NCBI GenBank assembly: GCA_018819105.1
Contig: JAHJQV010000038.1
Coordinates: 1-63,026 of the forward strand
Origin: Gammaproteobacteria bacterium
GTDB lineage: Bacteria > Pseudomonadota > Gammaproteobacteria > Xanthomonadales > Wenzhouxiangellaceae
Direction of reading: 5' to 3'
DNA: 63,026 bases
A program made the position numbers and the translations under genes. The number at the start of each line of letters is the position of its first letter. Positions within the stretch are counted from its first letter, which is position 1. Below are positions 1 to 8,363 of the stretch, piece after piece. The notes under the pieces were generated by a model. It was not told where the DNA came from. It was given only the letters and a program-made list of their open reading frames with translations, and did not search any database.

Positions 1-130
1 CCAACGTGGAGAGATCTCGTTCTTCAATGGTGGCAGTGTGTCCAGTTGATGAAAGATCACTTGGCCCGCTCGGGATGACCGCGTGGTGGGACGGCTTGTT
101 ACTGGCGATCCTGGGCTTGGTTTTGCTGTG

Positions 131-173
131 CCCTCACCCCGCCCCCCCCCGCGATGCAGGGGAGGGGGTTGGG
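131..173. repeat. C-tract/G-tract imperfect inverted repeat
   Basis: A run of C residues interrupted by single bases (131-150) is followed after a short loop by a G-rich run (158-173) that can pair with it imperfectly. No coding signal runs through it. It looks like one of the C-rich/G-rich dispersed intergenic hairpins common in proteobacteria. I see no second copy in this window, so its repeat status is inferred from its form only. Confidence 0.35.
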
Positions 174-231
174 CTGCGTTTGGCGTCAGTGATAGCCGGG
201 AGTGATTGGTGGTTGCTGAGTTGTGTGAGGT

Positions 232-267
232 GAGATCCCTCCACTCGCTGCGCTCGGTCGGGATGAC
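232..267 (+). repeat. Dispersed intergenic repeat ending in TCGGGATGAC
   Basis: The stretch gagatccctccactcgctgc followed by gctcggtcgggatgac closely matches the repeat at 18054-18090. Shorter ends of the same motif lie at about 65-80 (cgctcgggatgacc), 289-299 and 321-332 (ggtcggaatgac). The region 1-364 holds these repeats and no gene I can support. Confidence 0.6.
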
Positions 268-364
268 TGCCTCGGTTCTTGCTGGTTGGTCGGAATAACA
301 GCCTTGGGTATTGCTACTTGGTCGGAATGACTGTGAGCCCAGGGTATGGCGGAACGTGATGGAT

Positions 365-1414
365 TTATTCCGTCATCCCGGTCGCATCAGTCTCGCTGTC
401 TTCCAGCAGCACTCCATCCAGTTCCACCAGCAGGTCGCTGCGGCAGATGTCGCCGTGCAGCGGCACCAGCCGGGTGGCATCGAAACCGGCCTGTTGCATG
501 CTTGCCAGCACCTGTGGCCAGTCAGCGGGGCGACGCAGGTACACCCGCAGGCGCATCTGCTCCGGTGCGTAGGGCATGCCGGCGGCGGAGATCAGGCTGC
601 GCAGGTTCAACAGCATTTCATCGGTCTGGGCCGCGCAATCACCGGGATAAGCGGTGGCGTGGCCGGTGACGCTGGCAGTACCGGAAATCAGCAGCAGCCG
701 CTGCGTGCCCAGGCGCAGCACGCTGGCACGGGAAAACAGCGGGCTGGCCGGACCGTACTGCGGCGGATACTGCCAGGCGCTGACCTGGCGCGGGTTTTCC
801 ACATTGGCCGGAGCGAGGGTGCCGGACAGCCAGTAAAACACTGCCCGCTGCGCTGCTGGCCAGCCCTCATTACCGGCTTGTTGCGGTGCAGTAAATCCGC
901 TGTCCGCCGCCGCTGCAGCGAGCGGTATGCCGATGGCTGTGGCCGCCGGCATGGTCGCGGTGATGTGCTGATCACGCAGAGCCTGGGCCCGACCGACACA
1001 GAACTGACGGTAAGTCTCCTCATCCCCCTCCCCCACGTTGATGCCTGGCAGGTAGTGCCAGATCTTCAGCAACTGCTGATGATTGCTGATGGCCAGGTGG
1101 TTGAGCAGCTCGTGGTAGGCCCAGCGAATGGCGGCGGCGGTGTCGGCATGCGCAGCCAGATCAAACTGCAGCCAGCTCATCGCCAGATGGCCGGCATAGC
1201 GATGCTGCAGCGCCCAGCCCTGGGCACTGACCGAGCTTGCTGTGACCGTCTCATCGAGCAGCCAGGTTTCGTCCAGCACTGACGCCGTCAGCGCCGGCAG
1301 CGGCAGCATCCAGGGCTCTTCTGACGGCTGTGATTGCAGGCGCAGTCTGGCCAGGCAATGATGATCAGCCTGCTCGGCTGGCGCAGGCGGCGCGCATGCA
1401 ATGCTCAGGTTCAT
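365..1414 (-). CDS. Chorismatase (FkbO/Hyg5/XanB2 family), hydroxybenzoate synthase
   Basis: The 349-residue product looks like a chorismatase of the FkbO/Hyg5/XanB2 group, cytoplasmic enzymes that convert chorismate to 3-hydroxybenzoate, 4-hydroxybenzoate or a dihydroxy-cyclohexadiene acid. Visible family features are KIWHYLPGIN (117-126), ENPRQVSAWQYP (206-217) with YGPASPLFSRA (220-230), ISGTASVTGH (243-252) and the C-terminal CRSDLLVELDGV (324-335). E331 fits the catalytic glutamate of the family. C324 lies seven residues before it, the spacing I recall for the cysteine of 3-hydroxybenzoate-forming enzymes, so that product is possible but unproven. It is the last gene of a four-gene minus-strand run, 15 bases after the acetoacetyl-CoA synthetase. 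XanB2 in Xanthomonas feeds ubiquinone and xanthomonadin synthesis; a similar role here is inference. Confidence 0.82.
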   Translation of the reverse strand: MNLSIACAPPAPAEQADHHCLARLRLQSQPSEEPWMLPLPALTASVLDETWLLDETVTASSVSAQGWALQHRYAGHLAMSWLQFDLAAHADTAAAIRWAYHELLNHLAISNHQQLLKIWHYLPGINVGEGDEETYRQFCVGRAQALRDQHITATMPAATAIGIPLAAAAADSGFTAPQQAGNEGWPAAQRAVFYWLSGTLAPANVENPRQVSAWQYPPQYGPASPLFSRASVLRLGTQRLLLISGTASVTGHATAYPGDCAAQTDEMLLNLRSLISAAGMPYAPEQMRLRVYLRRPADWPQVLASMQQAGFDATRLVPLHGDICRSDLLVELDGVLLEDSETDATGMTE

Positions 1415-1429
1415 GGTGTTGGCTGGAAT

Positions 1430-3424
1430 TCAGTCTTGCAGATCCGGCAGATCGCGGAACAGTTCCAGCGCCTGCGGATTGGCCAGTGCATCGGTGTTTT
1501 TGACCTCGCGACCGTGCACCACATCGCGCACCGCGATTTCGCTGAGTTTGCCGCTGATGGTGCGTGGCAGATCGTCCACGGCCACGATCACCGCCGGCAC
1601 ATGACGCGGACTGGTGTTGGCGCGGATGGTGCGGCGGATCAGGTTTTTCAGCTCTCCGGTCAACAATTCGCCGGCAGCCATGATGACAAACAGCACGATG
1701 CGTTCGTCGTCCTGCCACTGCTGACCGATACACAGGGCCTCGGCAATCTGCGGCAGCGTCTCGACCTGACGATAGATTTCGGCGGTACCGATGCGCACGC
1801 CACCGGGATTGAGTGTGGCATCCGAGCGACCGTAGATGATCACGCCGCCGTGTTCGTTGATGCGGGCAAAATCCCCATGCGACCAGATGCCGGGAAACTT
1901 CTCGAAATAGGCCTGCCGGTAGCGACTGCCGTCGGCATCGTTCCAGAACCCCACCGGCATGCACGGGAACGGTGCCGAGCAGGTCAGCTCACCGGTCTCG
2001 TTGATCACCACTTCGCCGGCATCGTTACGAATTTCGACCTGCATGCCCAGGCCAATGCACTGCAGCTCGCCACGATACACCGGCAACGTCGGGCAGCCCA
2101 GCGCGAAGCAGGACACGATGTCGGTGCCGCCGGAGATCGAACTCAGGCAGAGATCGGCTTTGATGTCGCGGTATACGTAATCAAAACTGGCCGGCAGCAG
2201 CGGTGACCCGGTGGACAGGATCGCCTTCAGGCTGTGCAAGCGATGCGATGCACGCGGCTTGAGACCGGCGCTTTCCCAGCCGGCGATCGACTTGGCGCTG
2301 GTGCCCAGCACGCTGATGCCCAGCTCGTCGACCAGATCAAACAGCGCTTCCGGGCCGGGCCGGAACGGCGAGCCATCGTACAGCGTGATGGCACAACCCG
2401 AGGCCAGTGCCGAGACCAGCCAGTTCCACATCATCCAGCCACAGGTGGTGAAGTAGAACAGGTTGTCGTCGACCCCCAGGTCGGTGTGCAGCTGATGCTC
2501 TTTCAGATGCTGCAGCAGCGTGCCGCCAGCGCCGTGGGTGATGCACTTGGGCACCCCGGTGGTGCCGGACGAAAACAGAATGTACAGCGGATGATCAAAC
2601 GCCAGGCGCTGATAATCCGGTGCTGGCGTGCCCGTCTGCAGCGCCTGATCGGCAGCGCCCATGCAGTCGTCCCAGAGCACCGAGTTGGCCGTGCTGACCG
2701 CCGTCTGCACGCCTTCATCACTGGCCACGTATGGCACCACGATGACCTGCTCGATGCTGTCGATGCGGCGATTGATTTCCAGCACGTTCAGCGAGCAGTC
2801 GTGGGTCACACCGTTGTATGGACAGGCCGCCACCGCCACCATGACTTTAGGCTGGATCTGGCCAAAGCGGTCGCACACCGCGTTGACGCCGAAATCGGGC
2901 GAGCACGACGACCAGATCGCCCCCAGCCGCGTGGCCGCGAGCATGGCAATCAGCGTTTCCGGAAGATTGGGCAGATAGCCGGCAACCCGGTCGCCGGCCT
3001 GCACGCCCATACCCTGCAGTGTGAGCGCCAGTTGTTCCGACTGCCGACGCAGATCGGCAAAGCTGTAGCGGCGGCGCTGCCCGGATTCATTGGCAAACAG
3101 CACCGCCGTGCGCTCGGGAGTCTGATCCGCCCAGCGCAGCAGGTTTTCGGCGTAGTTGATGCGCGCAGCGGGAAACCAGCGCGCACCGGGCATCTGCTCA
3201 CCGTTGACCAGCACCGGGCCGCTGCCACGCTCGCCAAGCACCCCGGTGTATGTCCACAGCGTCTGCCAGAAGTCAGCCGGATGCTGCAGCGACCAGCGCT
3301 GCAGGTCGTGATAGTCAGCAATGGCCAGGTCGTGCTGCGCCGCCACATGCTCGCTGAAGCGGGTGATGTTGGCCGCCGCGCAACGTCCGGCGTCGGGCTG
3401 CCACATGATCGACTGCTGGCTCAT
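1430..3424 (-). CDS. aacS: Acetoacetyl-CoA synthetase (acetoacetate-CoA ligase)
   Basis: The 664-residue protein is an ANL-superfamily ligase that activates acetoacetate with ATP and CoA through an acyl-AMP intermediate. The AMP-binding signature LYILFSSGTTGVPKCITH spans 280-297. The acetoacetyl-specific look comes from the N-terminal FWQTLWTYTGV (52-62), the WFPAARINYAENLL block (83-96) and the full length, near the family norm of 650. The C-terminal TISGKLSEI carries the conserved lysine of the adenylation half-reaction. It sits 34 bases downstream of etfA and 15 upstream of the chorismatase, suggesting one transcript. It probably lets the cell use acetoacetate from ketone bodies, leucine or polyhydroxybutyrate breakdown. 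The start MSQQSIMW is the first ATG and fits homologue length. Confidence 0.93.
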   Translation of the reverse strand: MSQQSIMWQPDAGRCAAANITRFSEHVAAQHDLAIADYHDLQRWSLQHPADFWQTLWTYTGVLGERGSGPVLVNGEQMPGARWFPAARINYAENLLRWADQTPERTAVLFANESGQRRRYSFADLRRQSEQLALTLQGMGVQAGDRVAGYLPNLPETLIAMLAATRLGAIWSSCSPDFGVNAVCDRFGQIQPKVMVAVAACPYNGVTHDCSLNVLEINRRIDSIEQVIVVPYVASDEGVQTAVSTANSVLWDDCMGAADQALQTGTPAPDYQRLAFDHPLYILFSSGTTGVPKCITHGAGGTLLQHLKEHQLHTDLGVDDNLFYFTTCGWMMWNWLVSALASGCAITLYDGSPFRPGPEALFDLVDELGISVLGTSAKSIAGWESAGLKPRASHRLHSLKAILSTGSPLLPASFDYVYRDIKADLCLSSISGGTDIVSCFALGCPTLPVYRGELQCIGLGMQVEIRNDAGEVVINETGELTCSAPFPCMPVGFWNDADGSRYRQAYFEKFPGIWSHGDFARINEHGGVIIYGRSDATLNPGGVRIGTAEIYRQVETLPQIAEALCIGQQWQDDERIVLFVIMAAGELLTGELKNLIRRTIRANTSPRHVPAVIVAVDDLPRTISGKLSEIAVRDVVHGREVKNTDALANPQALELFRDLPDLQD

Positions 3425-3458
3425 GCCGGTGAGTTCAGATGCAGGCTGCTGACATGGT

Positions 3459-4418
3459 TCAGGCCAGCTTTTCCTGCAGCGCCGGGATCACCTCGAACAG
3501 GTCTCCGACCAGTCCGATGTCGGCGACATCAAAAATCGGCGCGTCAGCATCCTTGTTCACCGCCACGATGGTGCCGGCGTCCTTGATCCCGGTGAGATGC
3601 TGGATGGCACCGGATATGCCGAAGCACATGTACAGGTCAGGGGCGATGATCTTGCCGGTCTGGCCCACCTGCAACTCGTTCGGCACATAACCTGCGTCCA
3701 CCGCCGCGCGCGAGGCACCCACCGCCGCGCCCAGCTGTTTGGCCAGTTTGTACACCAGGTCGAAATTATCGCTGGAAGCCAGCGCGCGTCCGCCGGAAAC
3801 AACGATGTTGGCGGTGGCCAGATCCGGGCCGTCCCCACCTTCGCTGATGGTTTCCACATAGCGCGTGTGAGCTGGATGTTCAGCCTGCGCATCGATGCTG
3901 ACGATCTCGGCACTGACCGCGCCGGATTCCGCTGCCGCCCACGATGCGGTGCGCGCGGTTGCCACCACGGTGACGCCAGCAGGCACGCTGACGCGGACGA
4001 TGGCGGCGCCGGCATACAGCGGACGCTTGAACTCACGCTCGCCCAGTACCGCCATGACCTCGCTGACCTGATTGACGCCGATCAGCGCCGCTGCCCGCGG
4101 CAGCACATCCTTGCCATACATGCTCGATGGCGCCAGGATGTGGCTGTAATCGCCGGCCAGCGCGGCCAGTTCCGGTGCCAGATGCGCCGCCAGCGGATGC
4201 GCAAAGTCATCGTGCTGACAGCACAGCACACGCGCCACACCCTGCAGCGCGGCGGCCTGCTGCGCCAACGCAGCGGCGGCATCGCCGGCAGCAAACACCA
4301 CCACATCAATGCTGCCCTGATTGTGCTCGGCAATGGCGGCGGCGCAGCTCACCGTTTTTGCGGTGGCGGCGGCCAGCTCACCGTTGCCGTGTTCGGCCAG
4401 TACCAGTATTTTGCTCAT
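3459..4418 (-). CDS. etfA: Electron transfer flavoprotein alpha subunit
   Basis: This is the 319-residue alpha subunit of the soluble flavoprotein that takes electrons from acyl-CoA and related dehydrogenases and passes them to ETF:ubiquinone oxidoreductase. The N-terminus [16 protein letters not shown] is typical. The C-terminal third holds the FAD-binding domain: [27 protein letters not shown], the VGQTGK turn, [13 protein letters not shown] and the [17 protein letters not shown] segment. Length equals the usual 310-320. It follows etfB by 41 bases on the same strand and precedes aacS by 34, so co-transcription is likely. No ETF:quinone oxidoreductase gene is in the window. No damage or unusual residue is visible. 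Confidence 0.97.
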   Translation of the reverse strand: MSKILVLAEHGNGELAAATAKTVSCAAAIAEHNQGSIDVVVFAAGDAAAALAQQAAALQGVARVLCCQHDDFAHPLAAHLAPELAALAGDYSHILAPSSMYGKDVLPRAAALIGVNQVSEVMAVLGEREFKRPLYAGAAIVRVSVPAGVTVVATARTASWAAAESGAVSAEIVSIDAQAEHPAHTRYVETISEGGDGPDLATANIVVSGGRALASSDNFDLVYKLAKQLGAAVGASRAAVDAGYVPNELQVGQTGKIIAPDLYMCFGISGAIQHLTGIKDAGTIVAVNKDADAPIFDVADIGLVGDLFEVIPALQEKLA

Positions 4419-4457
4419 GGCTTGGATTCCTTGCTGTGTGTCCTGATTAATCCGGGC

Positions 4458-5216
4458 TTAAACGAGACCGCGTGACTTCAACTCGGCCACCAGCGCATCG
4501 ACGCTGTCGACCTTGATACCACCGCCGCGTTTGGGTGGTGCCTGCCAGTCGCTGATCTGCAGCGCCTGCTCAGCGTCAGCATCAATGTCGGCCTGTAGCT
4601 CAGTGATCGCCAGCACGTCCAGCGGCTTCTTTTTCGCTTTCATGATGTCGGGCAGCTTGACGAAGCGTGGCGTGTTCAGGCGCAGGTCGGTGGTGATCAC
4701 CGCCGGCAGCTGTAGCTCCAGCACTTCCAGACCATCATCGACTTCGCGGGTGACCCGCACGCTGCCGTCTGCCAGCTCGACTTTGGCTGCGTTAGTGGCC
4801 TGCGGCCGCTGCCACAATGCCGCCAGCATCTGCCCGGTCTGGTTGTTGTCGTTGTCAATCGCCTGCTTGCCCAGCAGCACGATGCCCGGCTGCTCGCGCT
4901 CGATCAGAGCCTTGATCACGCGCGCTGCCGACAAGGGCTGCAGCGCATCGTCGGTGGCCAGATGAATGGCCCGATCGGCACCCATGGCCAGCGCCGTGCG
5001 CAACTGCTGCTGACAGGCCTCGCTGCCCATGCTCACCACCAGCACTTCTTCAGCATGACCGGCTTCACGCAGGCGCAGCGCCTCTTCCAGCGCAATCTCG
5101 TCAAACGGGTTGATGCTCATCTTCACACCATCGGTCTCAACCCCGCTGGCGTCCGACTTTACCCGCACGCGGACGTTGTAATCAATGACCCTTTTGACCA
5201 ATACCAGGATTTTCAT
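4458..5216 (-). CDS. etfB: Electron transfer flavoprotein beta subunit
   Basis: The 252-residue beta subunit pairs with EtfA and binds AMP. The N-terminus MKILVLVKRVIDYNVRVRV and the SINPFDEIALEEALRL segment are hallmark ETF-beta sequences, and a later stretch with KAKKKPLDV is typical of the C-terminal half. An in-frame upstream ATG at 5252 would add 12 residues (MRQFKSLRYPVI) without family resemblance, so I place the start at 5216. It is the first gene of the minus-strand run etfB-etfA-aacS-chorismatase. The promoter should lie in 5217-5420, which separates it from the divergent lipid kinase. I did not find a clear -35/-10 pair there. Confidence 0.97.
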   Translation of the reverse strand: MKILVLVKRVIDYNVRVRVKSDASGVETDGVKMSINPFDEIALEEALRLREAGHAEEVLVVSMGSEACQQQLRTALAMGADRAIHLATDDALQPLSAARVIKALIEREQPGIVLLGKQAIDNDNNQTGQMLAALWQRPQATNAAKVELADGSVRVTREVDDGLEVLELQLPAVITTDLRLNTPRFVKLPDIMKAKKKPLDVLAITELQADIDADAEQALQISDWQAPPKRGGGIKVDSVDALVAELKSRGLV

Positions 5217-5420
5217 GATGACGGGATACCTCAGCGACTTGAACTGGCGCAAAACAAACTATGATAAACCTTCGCAGCAGCGGTCACAACGGCTGCAGGG
5301 TGTTGACGGCTAGGCGGTTGGCATCCATCCCGGCAGGCCTTTATACTCACAAAAACAGTCCGAATCTGTCTTTCTCCAGCATATGCCGTCGTATAGCATG
5401 CATCACTTCACTGTTTTCCC

Positions 5421-6305
5421 GTGTCTGTTTCCACCCTGTTGATCATCAACCCCGGCAGCCGTTCAGGCAATATGGCGCTTGACGAGTTGATCGCGCCTCT
5501 GGGGGCACAGGGCAACATGCTGGTCAAGCGCCCGATGCAGGCGCAGGATCTGCCCGAGGTGATCCGCCGTCATGGGCCCGAGTTTGATCGCGTGGTGCTG
5601 GGTGGTGGCGATGGCACCATCAACCTTGCTCTGGATGGCTTGTTGGAGATCGGACGCCCGGTCGGACTACTGCCACTGGGCACGGCCAACGATCTGGCAC
5701 GCTCACTGCAGATTCCGCAAAGTCTGGAGCAGGCGGTGTCAGTGATTGTCTCCGGCCAGCAGCGACCGGTGGACATCGCAGTTGCCAACGGCAAATCGTT
5801 CATCAATGCCATCGGCATGGGTCTGGGGCCGCAAATGACGCGCGAGCTGGACAGCCAGAGCAAGTCCGACTGGGGCGTGCTGGCCTATCCGGTCGCCATG
5901 CTGAACGCCATTCGCGAGCCGCGTCGATTCCATGCAGTGGTGGTCGCCGACGGTCACGAGGAAAGCTTTGACTGTGTGCAGATCACCGTGGCCAATGGCA
6001 TTCATTATGGCGGCGGCCTGACCATTGTCGACGACGCCAAACTGGATGATGGCCGTTTGGATGTGCTGATCGTACATGAGCAGAATCGGGTAAACCTGCT
6101 GGCCAGCATTGATCGCCTGCGCAGTGGCCGGACACGCACGTCCGACACCATGTGGCACATTCGATGCCAGGAGCTGTCCATCAGCACTGACCCGGTGCTG
6201 GATGTCAGTTTTGATGGTGAGATTCTCGCCAGCACACCTCTGAACTGCATGGTCAAGCCACATGCGCTGCGGTTTTTCGCCCCGAACACAGGAGCAGCAA
6301 CGTGA
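5421..6305 (+). CDS. YegS/DagK-like lipid kinase
   Basis: A 294-residue diacylglycerol/lipid kinase-family protein that probably phosphorylates a membrane lipid using ATP. The nucleotide-binding signature is VVLGGGDGTINLALDGL (GGGDGT at 61-66), preceded by NPGSRSG (10-16) and followed by GLLPLGTANDLAR (about 82-94), all diagnostic. The C-terminal half has the expected VTVANGIHYGGGL region. The chosen start is GTG at 5421 because it opens MSVSTLLIINPGSRSG, matching family N-termini. Its stop overlaps the next gene's GTG by four bases. The true lipid substrate (diacylglycerol, phosphatidylglycerol or another lipid) cannot be read from sequence. Confidence 0.88.
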   Translation: MSVSTLLIINPGSRSGNMALDELIAPLGAQGNMLVKRPMQAQDLPEVIRRHGPEFDRVVLGGGDGTINLALDGLLEIGRPVGLLPLGTANDLARSLQIPQSLEQAVSVIVSGQQRPVDIAVANGKSFINAIGMGLGPQMTRELDSQSKSDWGVLAYPVAMLNAIREPRRFHAVVVADGHEESFDCVQITVANGIHYGGGLTIVDDAKLDDGRLDVLIVHEQNRVNLLASIDRLRSGRTRTSDTMWHIRCQELSISTDPVLDVSFDGEILASTPLNCMVKPHALRFFAPNTGAAT

Positions 6306-6739
6306 GTCTGACTTATTCCGAAACCGAGGCGGCGCTGTTGCAGGCCGCCCGTCTGTGTCGCCAGTTGACCAGTCGCTACCGGCATGCGCTGGCGCATCTG
6401 GTTGAAGGCAAACCCATGCGCGCATTGCTGCAACAGCGCGCGGACGAACTGCAGGCGCATGGTGATGCACTGCAAGCATGGATCCGCTCGCGCGATCTGC
6501 TGCCGCGTGACCCGCACACGGAGCTCAGTGACCTGCAGACATTGGCCGACGACGTCACCGGCTGGCTTGACGATGACCAGGCCAGCGCACTATCGCAGCG
6601 GCTTGCCGATGAAGAACGCGAGTTACTGAACGAACTGGCCAGCATGCGCCAGGACGACAGCCTGGCAGAGCCGGTGCAGCCAATGCTGGAGGCGGCCAAC
6701 AGGACAATCAGCAGACTTGCACACGGCACCACTACATAA
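6302..6739 (+). CDS. Small helical protein of unknown function
   Basis: I do not recognise this 145-residue protein with confidence. It is almost entirely predicted helix and rich in A, L, Q, E and D. Charged repeats such as RLADEERELLNELASM and MRALLQQRADELQAHGDAL suggest a helical bundle or coiled coil. No signal peptide, transmembrane segment or cysteine pair is visible. Translation probably starts at GTG 6302, overlapping the lipid kinase stop as GTGA, which implies coupling and a shared transcript. Soluble four-helix stress proteins are a loose analogy only. The next gene starts 323 bases downstream. Confidence 0.7.
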   Translation: MSLTYSETEAALLQAARLCRQLTSRYRHALAHLVEGKPMRALLQQRADELQAHGDALQAWIRSRDLLPRDPHTELSDLQTLADDVTGWLDDDQASALSQRLADEERELLNELASMRQDDSLAEPVQPMLEAANRTISRLAHGTTT

Positions 6740-7062
6740 TCCATGCGGCAAAGGGACTGATTTCTCTGCCACCAGAAGTCGTGAGCAGCGACGGCAGCAT
6801 GGCATACCTGCCGGAATCACAGTGACATTCAGAACGCTGGGTGCGCCTTCAGTACCCGGCGCGATGCGCATCAAAAGTGCCTCGTCCAGCATTGCAATAC
6901 GTCAATTCTGCTCACCGGCGCTGCAGTCCGAACAGCTTCCTTGCGCAGGGTTGAGATATGGAAATTCGATGCCAGTTCTATTTGTGAACGTCGGTTATTG
7001 CAAACCCGACGCAGTCAATGCATGAGAGTCCATGCAGCGAATTTCAAGCAAATGGAGGCACT
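6740..7062. other. Non-coding interval before the DUF883 gene
   Basis: This 323-base interval contains short open frames on both strands, none with a family match or good codon character. A ribosome binding site, ggagg at 7054-7058, serves the next gene. A promoter for the DUF883/YqjE-like pair is expected here, but I could not pick a convincing one. Confidence 0.5.
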
Positions 7063-7338
7063 ATGTCGACAACGACAGACAAAGAAATGCAGGCTTTACG
7101 CGACGAGTTTTCCACGCTGAAAAGTGAATTGTCCGAAGTGGGAAAAACCGTCTCCAAACTGACCCGCGCAGCAGGCGATGAGGGTCGCGACCGCATCCGG
7201 GCTGCAGCGGATCAGTCGCGCCAGCAGGCACGCGAAACCTGGGGTTCATTCGAGAGTGAAGTCGAGCAGCGCCCCATGACCAGCATTGCAGCCGCGCTTG
7301 GCATCGGTTTCATCCTCGGCAAACTACTGGAACGCTGA
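7063..7338 (+). CDS. DUF883 (YqjD/ElaB-type) membrane-anchored protein
   Basis: The 91-residue product fits the DUF883 family (YqjD, ElaB, YgaM), inner-membrane-tethered proteins linked in E. coli to stationary-phase ribosome binding. It has a charged amphipathic N-terminal helix (ALRDEFSTLKSELSEV), a polar middle (RDRIRAAADQSRQQARETW) and the C-terminal anchor RPMTSIAAALGIGFILGKLL with the GIGFILG glycine pattern. An in-frame earlier start would add 15 residues. ATG 7063 is preferred because ggagg lies five bases upstream of it. It is followed 31 bases later by a small membrane protein, the usual DUF883-YqjE order. Confidence 0.85.
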   Translation: MSTTTDKEMQALRDEFSTLKSELSEVGKTVSKLTRAAGDEGRDRIRAAADQSRQQARETWGSFESEVEQRPMTSIAAALGIGFILGKLLER

Positions 7339-7369
7339 GCCAACTGCGCAGCCAGTGGAGCTGCTGTCC

Positions 7370-7831
7370 ATGCTGAACCAGCTTAAAAAGCGCATTGAAA
7401 CCGGCGCGATGGTGACCTTGGTGCTGGTGCCGCTGGCGCTGACCGTGTGTGCATTTCTCGGTCTCGCCGGCTACTTCGTCCTGCGCAGTTCATTGCCACC
7501 GGCAATGGCCTCGTTGGTGGTAGCCGCAGCTGGCATTGTGCTGATCACGGTGATCCTGATCATGGTGCGACTCAGTGGCGGTATCAGCAACCACAGCAGG
7601 TCATCACCAGAACAAGCTGATTTCGACATCAGTGAAGATCTGGAACGACTGCTACGTGAGCAGGCCGATCCGGTGCTGCGTCAGTGGATTCGCGAAAACC
7701 CGGACCGGGCCGCACTGACCACGCTGTGTCTGGGCATTGCCGCTGGCTACAGCGGTCGCTTCCGCCAGTTGCTGCTGGACATGTACTCACGCTACGCCGA
7801 TACCGAGACGTTGCGCCAGTCGCGTCGGTGA
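7370..7831 (+). CDS. Small inner-membrane protein, YqjE/holin-like position
   Basis: A 153-residue protein with two hydrophobic segments near residues 14-37 (VTLVLVPLALTVCAFLGLAG) and 43-65 (PPAMASLVVAAAGIVLITVI), then a soluble acidic region (ISEDLERLLREQADPVLRQW) and a second short hydrophobic patch. Position directly after a DUF883 gene suggests the YqjE-like (phage-holin-superfamily) partner, but I see no decisive motif, so the family call is contextual. ATG 7370 is chosen over an upstream in-frame ATG at 7286 because it removes a leader overlapping DUF883 and follows gtggag (7355-7360). Confidence 0.7.
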   Translation: MLNQLKKRIETGAMVTLVLVPLALTVCAFLGLAGYFVLRSSLPPAMASLVVAAAGIVLITVILIMVRLSGGISNHSRSSPEQADFDISEDLERLLREQADPVLRQWIRENPDRAALTTLCLGIAAGYSGRFRQLLLDMYSRYADTETLRQSRR

Positions 7832-7914
7832 CAGGTTATTGTGCGTCTGTGCCCCTCTTGCTGAGGCTACATACGGGTTTGCAGCACGTGACACGCCAGT
7901 GGCGACATTGCCAA

Positions 7915-8286
7915 TCAGTCACCGCCACCTGCATCAGCACCACATGCGCCTTCACCGCCGCTGCCTGTTGCCGCGAACACGGTATACAGCTTGGCAGCGT
8001 TGATTGTACTGTTGCCGTCGAGAAACCGGTCGATCACTTCATTGCGCAGGGTGTTGTAATCGCATTGCTTACCGGTTTCGGCATGGTGGCGATCGAAACT
8101 TTCGCGGTCTGCAAACATTGCCAATGCATACGTGGCATGTTCAAGATTCATGCCGGCCCGCTCAATCGTGCTCCTGACCTGCCTGGCCGTATACAGCTCG
8201 GACATGCCGTAATCCTTGACCAACAGGGCAGGAAGCTGCTGCAGATAAGATCTGATCGCCTTGTTTTTGCGTGCGTTGTTGATCAT
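7915..8286 (-). CDS. Small conserved protein of unknown function (DUF6559-like)
   Basis: The 123-residue product begins MINNARKNKAIRSYLQQLP and contains LLVKDYGMSELYTARQVRST followed by IERAGMN and YALAMFADRESFDRH. This pattern recalls a small family I know as DUF6559; that name is from memory and should be checked. No membrane segment or catalytic motif is visible, and the C-terminus is Gly/Ala/Asp-rich. ATG 8286 is chosen over a TTG at 8307 because gagaggg sits upstream at suitable distance. It runs divergently from the large defence-like gene, 77 bases away. Confidence 0.65.
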   Translation of the reverse strand: MINNARKNKAIRSYLQQLPALLVKDYGMSELYTARQVRSTIERAGMNLEHATYALAMFADRESFDRHHAETGKQCDYNTLRNEVIDRFLDGNSTINAAKLYTVFAATGSGGEGACGADAGGGD

Positions 8287-8319
8287 TACCGCGTTGCCCT
8301 CTCGCAATTGTGTATGCAG

Positions 8320-8338
8320 GACACTATTCTAGAGTGTC
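8320..8338. promoter_or_regulatory. Short dyad between divergent genes
   Basis: GACACT (8320-8325) and AGTGTC (8333-8338) form a perfect six-base inverted repeat with a seven-base spacer. It lies in the short interval between the minus-strand small protein and the 1253-residue gene. It could be an operator acting on either. Six-base arms can occur by chance. Confidence 0.25.
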
Positions 8339-8363
8339 ACATGTCAAATAATTTCTCGACCTC

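Noticed and set aside
6-233. 75-residue open frame at the left edge
   Set aside because: It runs through C-tract and repeat DNA and ends in low-complexity sequence; no ribosome site or family likeness.
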